From Micromonospora humi (GTDB taxonomy: Bacteria > Actinomycetota > Actinomycetes > Mycobacteriales > Micromonosporaceae), in the NCBI RefSeq assembly GCF_900090105.1, contig NZ_FMDM01000012.1, positions 177,299-241,298 on the forward strand: 64,000 bases of DNA, given 5' to 3'. Positions 49,622 to 57,403 of the stretch are shown here, piece by piece; the first letter of the stretch is position 1, and every line of letters begins with the position of its first letter. The translations under genes were made by a program, and so were the position numbers. Under the pieces are notes generated by a model. It did no database searches. It saw only the letters and a list, made by a program, of their open reading frames with translations, and had not been told where the DNA came from.

Positions 49622-50482
49622 GTGCCTCGTCGCCCCCTGCTCCTGATCGCCGCTGCGGCGTGCGCCGCGCTGCACGTCGCCGGTGTCCTGGTGGCCCACC
49701 CGGTGTGGCGGGGCGCCGAGGTGCTGTGCCTGGCCCTGCTTCTCGCGTACGCGGTGGCCGGCGGGCTGCGGGCGCCGCGCTGGGCGGCGCCGGCGGCGTT
49801 GGCGGTGCTGCTGGTCGACGCGATCCGCACCATGCCGGCGGCACCGGGCGACGGTGACTTCGGCTGGCGGGTCGTGGACGGGAACGACCCCGTCGACGTC
49901 ACGGCCGGCGTCGAGGCGGGCCTCACCGCGGGCTGGGCGGCGCTGGCCGCGACCGTGCTCCTGCTGGTCGGGTGGCGTGGTCGGCTCCGGCGTCGGCCGA
50001 CGGTGCTCGCCGGGGTGGTGGCGCTTCCGGTCGTCGGTTACGCCGCCGTGCGGGTCGCCGCCGTCCGGCACGACCTGGCCGGCGAGGACGGCCCCCTCCT
50101 GAGCGGCCCCGCCCTGACGGACGTGACGAGCGCGGTGGTGCTCGCGGTGCTGCCGGCGCTCGCCCTCGCGGTGGCCGCGTCGGCGCTCGCCGCGCTGCTG
50201 GCCGGGCGGGGCCGGTGGCTCGCCGCGGCCGGTGGAGCGGTGCTGGCCCTGGTCGCGTTGCCGCTGATCGACGCGAGCCTCGACGCGGTGCCGCTGCCGC
50301 TCTCCGCCGGCGACGGGACGGCGTTGTTCGCCTGGCACGCCATCACGCCCACGTCGGCGATGCCGCAGCCGGTGGCGGCGCTCACCGTGGCGGTGGAGCT
50401 GACCGCGTACCTGCTGCTCTTCGCGGGGCTGACCGGCGCCGACCGGGACGAGCCGGCGGTGCCCGTGCCGGTGGCCGGCTAG
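49622..50482 (+). CDS. Polytopic membrane protein, unknown
   Basis: Protein of 286 residues with about seven hydrophobic helices, starting LLLIAAAACAALHVAGVLVA. It includes an extracytoplasmic loop RTMPAAPGDGDFGWRVVDGNDPVDV and a later loop LPLSAGDGTALFAWHAITPTSAMPQP. Very Ala/Leu/Val rich. No family recognised. Its stop lies three bases before the end of the convergent LysR gene. Confidence 0.68.
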   Translation: MPRRPLLLIAAAACAALHVAGVLVAHPVWRGAEVLCLALLLAYAVAGGLRAPRWAAPAALAVLLVDAIRTMPAAPGDGDFGWRVVDGNDPVDVTAGVEAGLTAGWAALAATVLLLVGWRGRLRRRPTVLAGVVALPVVGYAAVRVAAVRHDLAGEDGPLLSGPALTDVTSAVVLAVLPALALAVAASALAALLAGRGRWLAAAGGAVLALVALPLIDASLDAVPLPLSAGDGTALFAWHAITPTSAMPQPVAALTVAVELTAYLLLFAGLTGADRDEPAVPVPVAG

Positions 50483-50485
50483 CGT

Positions 50486-51382
50486 TCAGTCCAGCAGGGC
50501 GAGCAGCGCGTGCAGGGCCGGGTTGGTGCTGTCCACCGGCCAGGCCAGCCCGACGTCCACGGTGGGCGTCGGGGCGGTGAACCGGCGCAGCCGTACGCCG
50601 GGCAGCCGTAACGCCCGGGCGCGGCCGGCCGGCACGGCCGCGACCACGTCGCCCTGCGCCACCGCGCGCAGCAACTGTTCGTCGTCCGGCTCCTGGCGCA
50701 CCAGCCGGAAGCCGCCGCGCGGCCACACCTGGGAGATGGTCCGGTCGAACATGCCCGGCCCGTTCTCCCGGGGCCACATCACCGCCGGCAGGTCGACCAC
50801 CTCGGCGCGGCCGATCCGGCGGCGGCCGGCGGCGAGCGGATGGCCCGCCGGCAGCGCCAGCAGCAGCTCCTCGGTGTCGACCGTGCGGCAGGCCAGCGCC
50901 GGTTCGTCCACCGGTGGGCGGACGAACGCCGCGTCCAGCCGGCCGGCGAGCAGCCCGGCCACGTTCGGCGCGGTCCAGGCCGTCTCGGAGACCACCTCGA
51001 CGCCGGGGTGGGCGGCCCGGAACCGACCGATCAGCGCGTCGACCCGGCCGCCGCGCGCCGAGCGGGTGTACGCCAGCCGCAGCCGGCCGCCCCGGCCACG
51101 CGCCAGGTCGCGGATGCGGGCGGTCGCGGCGTCCACCTCGGCGAGCAGGCGCGTCGCCTCGTCGGCGACCCGGGCCCCGACCTCGGTCAGCGTGCAGCCC
51201 CGGCTGGTGCGCTGCACGAGCGGCGCGCCGAGCTGGCGTTCCAGCGCCCGGATCTGCTGGCTCAACGCGGGCTGGGCGATGTGCAGGCGGGCGGCCGCGC
51301 GGGTGAAGTGCAACTCCTCGGCGAGCACCGCGAAGGAGCGCAGCCGGCGCAGGTCGGACCAGGCCCCCGGTGCCGCCACCAT
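50486..51382 (-). CDS. LysR-family transcriptional regulator
   Basis: Regulator of 298 residues. The N-terminal HTH reads LRSFAVLAEELHFTRAAARLHIAQPALSQQIRALERQLG, followed by a linker helix and a substrate-binding domain (LRLAYTRSARGGRVDALIGRF, LLAGRLDAAFVRPP, LRAVAQGDVVAAVPA). ATG 51382 has a perfect TATGAT six bases upstream, and a 15-bp T-N11-A palindrome overlaps that -10 box. It diverges from the D-amino-acid-oxidase-like gene, its probable target. Confidence 0.9.
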   Translation of the reverse strand: MVAAPGAWSDLRRLRSFAVLAEELHFTRAAARLHIAQPALSQQIRALERQLGAPLVQRTSRGCTLTEVGARVADEATRLLAEVDAATARIRDLARGRGGRLRLAYTRSARGGRVDALIGRFRAAHPGVEVVSETAWTAPNVAGLLAGRLDAAFVRPPVDEPALACRTVDTEELLLALPAGHPLAAGRRRIGRAEVVDLPAVMWPRENGPGMFDRTISQVWPRGGFRLVRQEPDDEQLLRAVAQGDVVAAVPAGRARALRLPGVRLRRFTAPTPTVDVGLAWPVDSTNPALHALLALLD

Positions 51383-51388
51383 GCCGCC

Positions 51389-51406
51389 ATCATAAGCGCC
51401 GCTTAT
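51389..51406 (-). promoter_or_regulatory. LysR box overlapping the -10 of the LysR gene
   Basis: ATAAGCGCCGCTTAT (51392-51406) is a perfect odd palindrome fitting the LysR T-N11-A rule. The -10 hexamer TATGAT on the minus strand (51389-51394) overlaps its end, which would give autorepression while the oxidase gene is activated on the other side. Confidence 0.65.
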
Positions 51407-51495
51407 CGCCGGCTGTCCGATCCGTCTTGGACGGCACGGTCGCCGGGCGGTCACCATCGGCGGAACATCGACGGTACGAGTGGCGGGAGCGGACC

Positions 51496-52440
51496 ATGGC
51501 GGCAGCGGACGTGGTGGTGGTCGGCGCGGGTGTGATCGGGATGACGGCGGCGGTCACCCTCCAGCGACGCGGTGCGCGGGTCACGGTGCTGACCGCCGAC
51601 GACCCGTCGGACATCGTGTCCACGGTGGCCGCCGCCGTCTGGTACCCGAGCCACACCGACGAGGACCCGCGGGTGCTGCGCTGGGCCCGCGACACGCACG
51701 CCGAGCTGCGCCGCCAGGCCGCCGACGGCGTGCCCGGGGTGGTCCACCGGCCCACCCGGATGTGGCTGCGCCGCCCGTACACCGGGCCGCCGTGGTGGGC
51801 CGACGCGTGCGGCAACCTGGTGGCCGAGCCGGCCGCCGCGCCCTACACGGCGCGGCTGCGGTTCACCGCCCCGACCGTGGAGATGACCCGCTACCTGACC
51901 TGGTTGCACCGGCAGGTGGAGGCCGGCGGCGGGCAGGTCGTCCGCCGGCCGTTGCGCGAGCTCGCCGAGGCGTACGAGTTCGCGCCGACCGTCGTCAACG
52001 CCACCGGCCTGGCCGCCGGCCGGCTCGCCGCGGACCCGGCCGTGTACCCGGCGCGCGGGCACGTCCTGCTGGTGGCGAACCCCGGCGTGACCGTCTCGGT
52101 GCGCGACGAGGACGACCCGGCCGGCATCACGTACGTGCATCCGCGCCGCCACGACGTGGTGCTCGGCGGCACCTACCAGCCCGGGGTGGCGCACACCCGG
52201 CCCGATCCGGAGACGGCGGCGGCGATCCGGCGCCGGTGCGTCGCCCTGGTGCCGCAGTTGGCGGGCGCGCCGGTGCTGGGGGAGCGGATCGGGTTGCGGC
52301 CGGCCCGGCACGGCGGACCTCGGGTCGAGAGGGACCCCGGCGGTGGGCGGCTGGTGCACGCCTACGGGCACGGCGGGGCGGGGGTGACGCTCTCCTGGGG
52401 CTGCGCCGCCGAGGTCGCGGACCTGGCCCTGGCCCGCTAA
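51496..52440 (+). CDS. FAD-dependent D-amino-acid oxidase-like enzyme
   Basis: Flavoprotein of 314 residues. The N-terminal dinucleotide motif DVVVVGAGVIGMTAAVTLQRRGARVTVLTA binds FAD. VVNATGLAAGRLA, HDVVLGGTYQPG, IGLRPAR (substrate-carboxylate Arg) and HAYGHGGAGVTLSWGCA follow in the order of DAO-family oxidases, which turn D-amino acids into keto acids, ammonia and hydrogen peroxide. ATG 51496 follows GGCGGGAGCGG. It probably uses wall-derived or exogenous D-amino acids. Confidence 0.88.
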   Translation: MAAADVVVVGAGVIGMTAAVTLQRRGARVTVLTADDPSDIVSTVAAAVWYPSHTDEDPRVLRWARDTHAELRRQAADGVPGVVHRPTRMWLRRPYTGPPWWADACGNLVAEPAAAPYTARLRFTAPTVEMTRYLTWLHRQVEAGGGQVVRRPLRELAEAYEFAPTVVNATGLAAGRLAADPAVYPARGHVLLVANPGVTVSVRDEDDPAGITYVHPRRHDVVLGGTYQPGVAHTRPDPETAAAIRRRCVALVPQLAGAPVLGERIGLRPARHGGPRVERDPGGGRLVHAYGHGGAGVTLSWGCAAEVADLALAR

Positions 52441-52763
52441 AACCTTGGCGGCGGCTGCCGGGGTGCAGAGTGCCACTCGCGCGCCGTCCACGCGACGAAC
52501 CGGTCGAACAGGTCCTTCGGGCTCGGCCCGGGGTTCGGATTGAGCGTCAGCAGATCCGCTGTGGCGTCGAACAGACACCCCGCCATGTAGATCGACAAGC
52601 CAACGCGGTCATGTCGATATTCCATCAGCAGGAGGAGCCGGGACGGCTGGCACGGCCAGGGCGCGGCGCAGACGCGACACAGCCACAGCGGACGGCTCGG
52701 CGTGTGTGGTCGGACCGCCCGGCCCGGGCGGATCTGCGGAGGTGTCCCGCTCGGCGTCGGCAT
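52437..52763 (-). CDS. Small Cys-motif protein (WLCRVCAAPWPC), unknown
   Basis: Protein of about 108 residues. A Pro/Arg-rich N-terminus leads to WLCRVCAAPWPC, a C-x2-C-x5-C arrangement that could bind a metal, then LLLLMEYRHDRVGLSIYMAGCLFDATADLLTLNPNP and DLFDRFVAWT. I have the impression of similar short proteins in Micromonosporaceae near XRE or AlpA-type genes, but I know no function. The start is uncertain: ATG 52763 has AAGGGG only one base upstream. It ends within the D-amino-acid oxidase stop. Confidence 0.55.
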   Translation of the reverse strand: MPTPSGTPPQIRPGRAVRPHTPSRPLWLCRVCAAPWPCQPSRLLLLMEYRHDRVGLSIYMAGCLFDATADLLTLNPNPGPSPKDLFDRFVAWTAREWHSAPRQPPPRF

Positions 52764-52830
52764 ACCCCTTACGGTGACCGAGGCGTTGACCTGAGTCAAG
52801 GAGTCGGGTCATCTGTCTAGCGTCCGGCTT

Positions 52831-53019
52831 ATGGAGCTGGTGGGCGCAGCAGAGATCCGCCTGATGCTGGGTGGCATCAGCAAGCAGCGCGTTTACGTCA
52901 TCACCAGCCATCGCAACTTCCCTGAGCCCGTGGCCGACCTCGTGCAGGGCAAGGTCTGGCTCAAGTCGGACGTGCAGAAGTGGATCAAGGAGCACCGGCC
53001 GGAGCTGGCCTCCGGCTGA
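52831..53019 (+). CDS. Small AlpA/MerR-type helix-turn-helix protein
   Basis: DNA-binding protein of 62 residues: ELVGAAEIRLMLGGISKQRVYVITSHRNFPEPVADLVQGKVWLKSDVQKWIKEHRPEL. It has the winged HTH of excisionase/AlpA-like proteins, with a wing DLVQGKVWLKSDVQKW. TAGCGT lies seven bases before ATG, a leaderless pattern. No integrase or attachment site is seen, so it is more likely a chromosomal regulator than an excisionase. It diverges from the Cys-motif protein. Confidence 0.75.
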   Translation: MELVGAAEIRLMLGGISKQRVYVITSHRNFPEPVADLVQGKVWLKSDVQKWIKEHRPELASG

Positions 53020-53094
53020 CGGGTCTCCGTAGCGCCTACGAACTTGATGGCGTGGATGACTCAGCCCGCGACAGCCGACGCCTAGGGTCGGGTC

Positions 53095-53517
53095 ATGGGC
53101 ATCGATGACCGCGTGTGCGCGGTCTATCCCGGCAGCTTCGACCCGTTCACGCCCGGGCACCTGGACGTGGTGGACCGGGCACGCTGCCTCTTCGACGAGG
53201 TGGTCGTGCTCGTCGCGGTGAACGGCGACAAGCACCCGGACGCCGACGAGGAGGAGCGGGCGACCGCTGTCCGAGCGGTCCTGCCGGCCGACTGGACCAC
53301 CGTGACGGTCGCGGCCTGGAGTGGGCTCACCGCCGCCTACTGCCGTGACCACGACGTCGCGGTGATCGTCCGGGGAGTGCGGAACACCACCGATCTCCAG
53401 GCCGAGCACCGGCTCGCCGCGATGAACGAGTCATTGGGCGTCGCCACAGTCTTCCTACCCGCGCGGCCCGAGCTGGCCGCCGTGTCGTCGACGGTGGCGC
53501 GCGCGTCGGGGCGGTGA
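53095..53517 (+). CDS. CoaD-like nucleotidyltransferase, shortened
   Basis: Protein of 140 residues from the phosphopantetheine adenylyltransferase family. The ATP-binding VYPGSFDPFTPGHLDVVDRA has the TxGH signature, and VIVRGVRNTTDLQAEHRLAAMNESLG matches the CoaD substrate region. The C-terminal SSTVARA resembles the ISSSxVR motif, but the final helix region is missing, so it is about 20 residues shorter than usual CoaD. It may be a second, specialised copy rather than the housekeeping enzyme. TAGGGT six bases before ATG indicates a leaderless mRNA. Confidence 0.75.
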   Translation: MGIDDRVCAVYPGSFDPFTPGHLDVVDRARCLFDEVVVLVAVNGDKHPDADEEERATAVRAVLPADWTTVTVAAWSGLTAAYCRDHDVAVIVRGVRNTTDLQAEHRLAAMNESLGVATVFLPARPELAAVSSTVARASGR

Positions 53518-53579
53518 CGGCCGCCCTCCGGTCCGGAATTTCGGTCGACTGTCCGGAGCGATCGTCGGAGGCTGTGGCG

Positions 53580-54123
53580 ATGGAGCCGACGGAGACCGCG
53601 CTGATCGTCGCCGTGCCCGAGACCGAACGGGCGGTGGGGCGCTTCCGGTCCACGCTGGACCGCGCAGCCGGTTGGGGAGTGCCCGCCCACGTGACAGTGC
53701 TCTACCCGTTCCTACCCCCGGACCGGGTCGACGACGACGTGCTCACCACCCTGCGTCTGGTCTTCGACGCCACACCGCGCTTCGATGTGACGTTCGCCGA
53801 GGTCAGCTGGTTCGGAGACACCGTGGTCTGGCTCTCGCCCGCAGCCGGATGACGGGTTTCGCCTGCTCACCGCGGCCGTGTGGCGGCGGTTCCCCGAGGC
53901 TCCGCCGTACGCCGGCGCCCACGCCGACGTCGTACCGCATCTGACCGTCGGCCATGACGCTCCGCAGCACGTCCTGGCCGAAGCCGCCGAGGCTGTCGCC
54001 GACCACCTGCCGATCCGCGCCACCGTCGACACGGTCCGGCTCGTCGCGGGGTCACCGGCACCTCGCTCCTGGCACACGCTCCGCGAGTTCCGCCTTGGCG
54101 CGGAAGCGCCGCCTCAACGCTGA
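53580..54123 (+). pseudogene. 2'-5' RNA ligase-like gene with a frameshift
   Basis: The first frame (53580-53852) has ALIVAVPETERAVG and the first His motif HVTVLYPFLPPDRV, then stops after TVVWLSPAAG. The next frame continues the expected sequence from PDDGFRLLTAAVWRRFPEAPPYAG to the second His motif HLTVGHDAP and a normal C-terminus at 54123. Removing one base near 53838-53847 would restore one reading frame of about 180 residues with both HxT motifs of the 2H phosphoesterase fold. Either a true pseudogene or a sequencing error. Confidence 0.8.
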
Positions 54124-54207
54124 GCGGAATCTCGGATCGCCGGGTGGTTCAGGATGGGCCTGTTCGACCCGGAGCCGGTGCAGAAGTCCGTCATCCACCA
54201 GCCAAGG

Positions 54208-54444
54208 CTAGGAGACGTCGCGCAACTCGGTGACGGCCGGCTTTCGGCGCCGCCGATCCCGCGCCCGCAGCAGGATCAGGACGACCGACGACACGAGCAT
54301 CGCACCGGATCCGGACAGGACGGCGAAGTAGAGCACCGGGCCACCGAACCCGTGGTGCGGGCCTCGCATCACCAGCGACGCAAGAGTGCAACCCGACGAG
54401 ACCAGCACCACCCAGAGGAACCACCGTGGCTGCCGCCGGGCCAT
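54208..54444 (-). CDS. Small membrane protein coupled to the HAD gene
   Basis: Protein of 78 residues with two membrane helices (WFLWVVLVSSGCTLASLVM and GPVLYFAVLSGSGAMLVSSVVLILL) and a basic tail. No family recognised. Its ATG lies one base after the stop of the HAD gene (TGAGATG), so it is translationally coupled to it. Confidence 0.65.
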   Translation of the reverse strand: MARRQPRWFLWVVLVSSGCTLASLVMRGPHHGFGGPVLYFAVLSGSGAMLVSSVVLILLRARDRRRRKPAVTELRDVS

Positions 54445-54445
54445 C

Positions 54446-55102
54446 TCAGCGTCCGGCCGAGTTGTGTGCGGCGACCAGGGGCGGGAGTTCGTCCAACGAG
54501 TCGATGCGGAACAGGCACCGCTCGGCCACGGCCGGCATGTCGAGGATGTGGCCCCACGGGCCGCGCCGGATCAGGCAGGCCGGCATCCCGGCCGCCAGGG
54601 CCGGGCGGGCGTCGTTGTCGGGCCGGTCGCCGACGTAGAGGATCGCGGACGGGTCGCCGCCGCCGTCGCGGACGACCCGGTCGAAGAAGGCCGGGTCGGG
54701 CTTCGCCACGCCCCACCCGTGCGACGTGCCGATCACGTCCACCGGAAGGTCGAGCGCGCGCAGGCTCGCCTCGGCGTGCGCCGGCTGGTTGCCGGCCAGA
54801 CCGACGAGCAGGCCCTGCCCCTTCAGCGCGGCCAGGCACGATCGGGCATCGGCATGGAGATCCTCCTCGCCGAACGCCTCCGCCCGGCCGGCGGCGGCCC
54901 GGCGCTCCAACTCGGTCGCGAGATCGAAGTCGGGCCGGAACGTGCGGAACGACTCCTGCCAGTGCTGCCCTCGCGCGATCACCGCGCCGAAGACCGCCGA
55001 GAACGTGTGCCGGGGCACACCCAACCAGTCCGCCCAGTCCGCGAACTCACGTGTTTCGTCGAGAATCGTGCCGCCGACGTCGAAGAAGACCGCCTTGATC
55101 AC
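54446..55102 (-). CDS. HAD-superfamily hydrolase
   Basis: Hydrolase of 218 residues. Motif I is KAVFFDVGGTILDE (nucleophile Asp), motif II LVGLAGNQPAH, motif III GVAKPDPAFFDRV (Lys) and motif IV ILYVGDRPDNDARPAL (two acids). The cap is helical. GTG 55102 has GGAGGT six bases upstream. Substrate unknown; the layout fits phosphoglycolate-phosphatase-like enzymes. Confidence 0.87.
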   Translation of the reverse strand: MIKAVFFDVGGTILDETREFADWADWLGVPRHTFSAVFGAVIARGQHWQESFRTFRPDFDLATELERRAAAGRAEAFGEEDLHADARSCLAALKGQGLLVGLAGNQPAHAEASLRALDLPVDVIGTSHGWGVAKPDPAFFDRVVRDGGGDPSAILYVGDRPDNDARPALAAGMPACLIRRGPWGHILDMPAVAERCLFRIDSLDELPPLVAAHNSAGR

Positions 55103-55154
55103 GTAGGTACCTCCATGAAGGACGAGTGGGGGCGGGCCGCGACACGGAACCGCT

Positions 55155-55580
55155 TCAGTTCGTGGCTGTCGGCGACGGGCTCCCGTCGAACGGCCACGGC
55201 CGCGGTCCGAAGAGGCCGTCACAGGCGGTGAGCAGTTTCTGCTGGGCGTCGACCAGGCGCGCGGTGGCCGGTCCACGATCGGCGTCCGGGTCCTTCACGA
55301 GGAGTTCCTCGACCGCCGTGCCGGCCGCCATCAACTGGCGGCCCGCCTCCTTGATGCCCGGATCGGTCGACTGGACGGCACGGGCGGCGGGTCGTGTGCC
55401 GGCGCCGAAGAGCACCTCCTTCCTCTCGACCGTGCGGGCCACGAGCAGACAAGCGCCGGCGGCTTCCCGGTCCGACGGCACACCGGAGCCGGCCGGCGCG
55501 GAGGCGGGGGCGTCGGCGGACGAGCAACCCGAGACGAGAAGAAGGGAAGCCAGAGAAACGGCGGCGAGAGTGCGGATCAC
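55155..55580 (-). CDS. Small lipoprotein, unknown
   Basis: Protein of 141 residues with a lipobox LLVSGC at about residue 19, an Ala/Pro/Ser linker and a helical domain with EAAGACLLVARTVERKEVLFG and TARLVDAQQKLLTACDGLFG. Two Cys in the domain could pair. No family recognised. TATCCT six bases before the GTG start suggests a leaderless mRNA. Confidence 0.68.
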   Translation of the reverse strand: MIRTLAAVSLASLLLVSGCSSADAPASAPAGSGVPSDREAAGACLLVARTVERKEVLFGAGTRPAARAVQSTDPGIKEAGRQLMAAGTAVEELLVKDPDADRGPATARLVDAQQKLLTACDGLFGPRPWPFDGSPSPTATN

Positions 55581-55596
55581 GGCAGGAGGATAGCGG

Positions 55597-56010
55597 TCAG
55601 GCGAAGTCGCGGCGCTTCAGCTTGGCCCGCCGGCCGTCCGGGTGGTGCCAGACCACGCCCTCGTACGCGGGGTGGGCCAGCAGCCACTCGCGCAGGCCGT
55701 CGACGTCGCGGGGGACCTCCAGTCGCTCGGCGTCGGCGTGCGCGACCAGCTCGTGTCCGCGTACCCCCTCGGGGTTGCCGTTGATCTTGGGTCCGATCAG
55801 CTCGTAGGTGCCGTGCCGGGGCTCGCCCCGGTGCGCGGCCAGGGCCTCGGCGTGGAACGTCGCGAACGACGACCGGGCGATCGGCTCCCAGCCCACGGTC
55901 TTGCCGGTCGCCTCGTCGGTCGCCACCGGCCGGTAGCCCGGCGGGTGGGCCTTGCCGGGCTTCAGGCGGTCGTCGGGGTCGCGGCGGAACAGCGTGGGGA
56001 TCTTACGCAC
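55597..56010 (-). CDS. DUF5565/RNA-ligase-like protein missing the nucleotidyl-lysine segment
   Basis: Protein of 137 residues. It starts RKIPTLFRRDPDDR, the usual opening of DUF5565 proteins, and ends GTYELIGPKINGNPEG, LREWLLAHPAYEGVVWHHPDG and RRAKLKRRDF, the usual close. From memory of the family, about 35-40 residues containing the KxDG nucleotide-attachment motif should stand between RDPDDR and KPGKAHPPGYRPV, and they are absent. The frame stays open, so the gap looks like an in-frame deletion. Ligase activity through lysyl-AMP would be lost. Confidence 0.65.
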   Translation of the reverse strand: MRKIPTLFRRDPDDRLKPGKAHPPGYRPVATDEATGKTVGWEPIARSSFATFHAEALAAHRGEPRHGTYELIGPKINGNPEGVRGHELVAHADAERLEVPRDVDGLREWLLAHPAYEGVVWHHPDGRRAKLKRRDFA

Positions 56011-56050
56011 GTCGACATGGTGGCACCCGGAGGGCCGGCGACGCGACGGA

Positions 56051-57352
56051 TCAGTGCCGCCCCTCGTCGGACACGCCCGGCGCCGCCAGGTGGTGCAGGA
56101 CCCCACCGGTCCAGGGTGGGAAGCCGGCCGCCAGGACCGAGGCGACGTCGGCGCCGGCGGGGTCGACGACCAGGCCGGCGTCGAGGGCGCGGCGGGCGGC
56201 GGCGGCCATCTCGGCCGGATCGGGGCCGGCGTCCAACAACGCCTGGACGAACGACGTGGTGCCGTCGCTGGTCACGACCGGGATGCCGCCCCGGGCGCGG
56301 ACCTCGTCGGCCATCCGCGCGGGGGCGTCGCCGGCGATCTCGACGACCGGGGCGTCGGGGGCGAAGAACACCGCGGCGAGGGGATGGGCGACACGTTGCG
56401 GGAACTCGTGGACGCCGGCGGTGGTCGCGACCGGGTACGCCGGCGTCGCGGTCCCGGCGACCCTGCGCATCGCGAAGAAGAGGTGGCTCAGCGCCGGGAT
56501 CTCGGGGGCGCCGAGAAGCGTACGGAAGGCAGCCGTCTCGATCTCGAAGGCCTCGTCCGGTGGCGCGCCCGCGCTGCGGACCGCCACGTCCAGGACCGCC
56601 CGGAGCGCGCGCACCGGGCTGCCCTCGGACCTGCGGCGCACCTCCTCGGCCAGGCCCGGCGGTTCCGCCGTGCCGCCCGGGATCCGGTAGCCGGGGCGCT
56701 CCCAGCGCTGGATGAACGGCCCCGCCGGCTGCGCCAGCACCCAGGCGCGGGCGGCGGCCACCACGTCGTCGGCCAACTCGTCCACCAGGCCGGCCGCGAG
56801 CGCGGCCCGTGGGTGGAAGGCGGTGCCGGGGCCGACGATGTCGAGCACGGTCGCGGTGATGCCGGCCATCCGGGTGACCCGGACCGTGCCGCCGCCGCCG
56901 GGCATGATGCCCATCCCGGTCTCGGCGAGCGACCAGACCACGCTCGGGTCGTCGGGCCCGACGCGGTGGTGGCAGGCGAGCGCGAGCTCGAAGCCGCCGC
57001 CGAGCGCCGAGCCGTTCAGCGCGGCGGCGACCGGTCGGCCCAGCGTCTCCAACCGCCGGGCCTGGTCGCGCAGCGGCACGAGCAGGTCGTACGTGGAAGC
57101 CGCCTCCTCCGGGGTGATCTCGCCCGGTTCGAACTCGGGGCCGGCGACGAAGGAGCGTTTGGCCGAGGTGAGCACCATGCCCCGCAACCGGTCCCGGTGG
57201 GCGTCGAGGTCGTCGAGGCAGGCCCGGAGCCCGTCGTGGTGCCGCCGGTTGAGCATGTTGGCGGTGCGCCCGGGGTCGTCCAGGGTCACCGTCACCACGC
57301 CTTCGGCGTCCCACTCCCAGCGGACCGAACCGGACTGTTGGATGTTCGTCAT
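56051..57352 (-). CDS. Enoyl-CoA hydratase/isomerase-family protein, FadJ-like without dehydrogenase domain
   Basis: Protein of 433 residues. The N-terminal 200 residues form a crotonase fold: FVAGPEFEPGEI, AALNGSALGGGFELALACHHRV (oxyanion hole) and GMGIMPGGGGTVRVTRM. The C-terminal part resembles the end of multifunctional beta-oxidation proteins (AAGFPPWTGGVLHH), but the Rossmann NAD site of the 3-hydroxyacyl-CoA dehydrogenase domain is not visible. It may hydrate or isomerise acyl-CoA only. It diverges from an ArsR-type regulator 51 bases away. Confidence 0.78.
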   Translation of the reverse strand: MTNIQQSGSVRWEWDAEGVVTVTLDDPGRTANMLNRRHHDGLRACLDDLDAHRDRLRGMVLTSAKRSFVAGPEFEPGEITPEEAASTYDLLVPLRDQARRLETLGRPVAAALNGSALGGGFELALACHHRVGPDDPSVVWSLAETGMGIMPGGGGTVRVTRMAGITATVLDIVGPGTAFHPRAALAAGLVDELADDVVAAARAWVLAQPAGPFIQRWERPGYRIPGGTAEPPGLAEEVRRRSEGSPVRALRAVLDVAVRSAGAPPDEAFEIETAAFRTLLGAPEIPALSHLFFAMRRVAGTATPAYPVATTAGVHEFPQRVAHPLAAVFFAPDAPVVEIAGDAPARMADEVRARGGIPVVTSDGTTSFVQALLDAGPDPAEMAAAARRALDAGLVVDPAGADVASVLAAGFPPWTGGVLHHLAAPGVSDEGRH

Positions 57353-57371
57353 ACCGTCAGCCTAGAGAATT

Positions 57372-57389
57372 GTCGGATGAACATCCAAC
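57372..57389. promoter_or_regulatory. Palindrome between the crotonase and ArsR-like genes
   Basis: GGATGAACATCC (57375-57386) is a near-perfect palindrome with flanking TGT and AAC bases that extend it. It lies just upstream of a TAGTGT -10 box in the shared promoter of two divergent genes. Likely operator of the adjacent ArsR-type regulator. Confidence 0.55.
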
Positions 57390-57403
57390 GGTAGTGTGGG
57401 GGC

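Noticed and set aside
52831..53019. Excisionase and an integrated element near the AlpA-like gene
   Set aside because: No integrase, tRNA, attachment repeats or phage genes occur nearby, so a simple chromosomal regulator is more likely.
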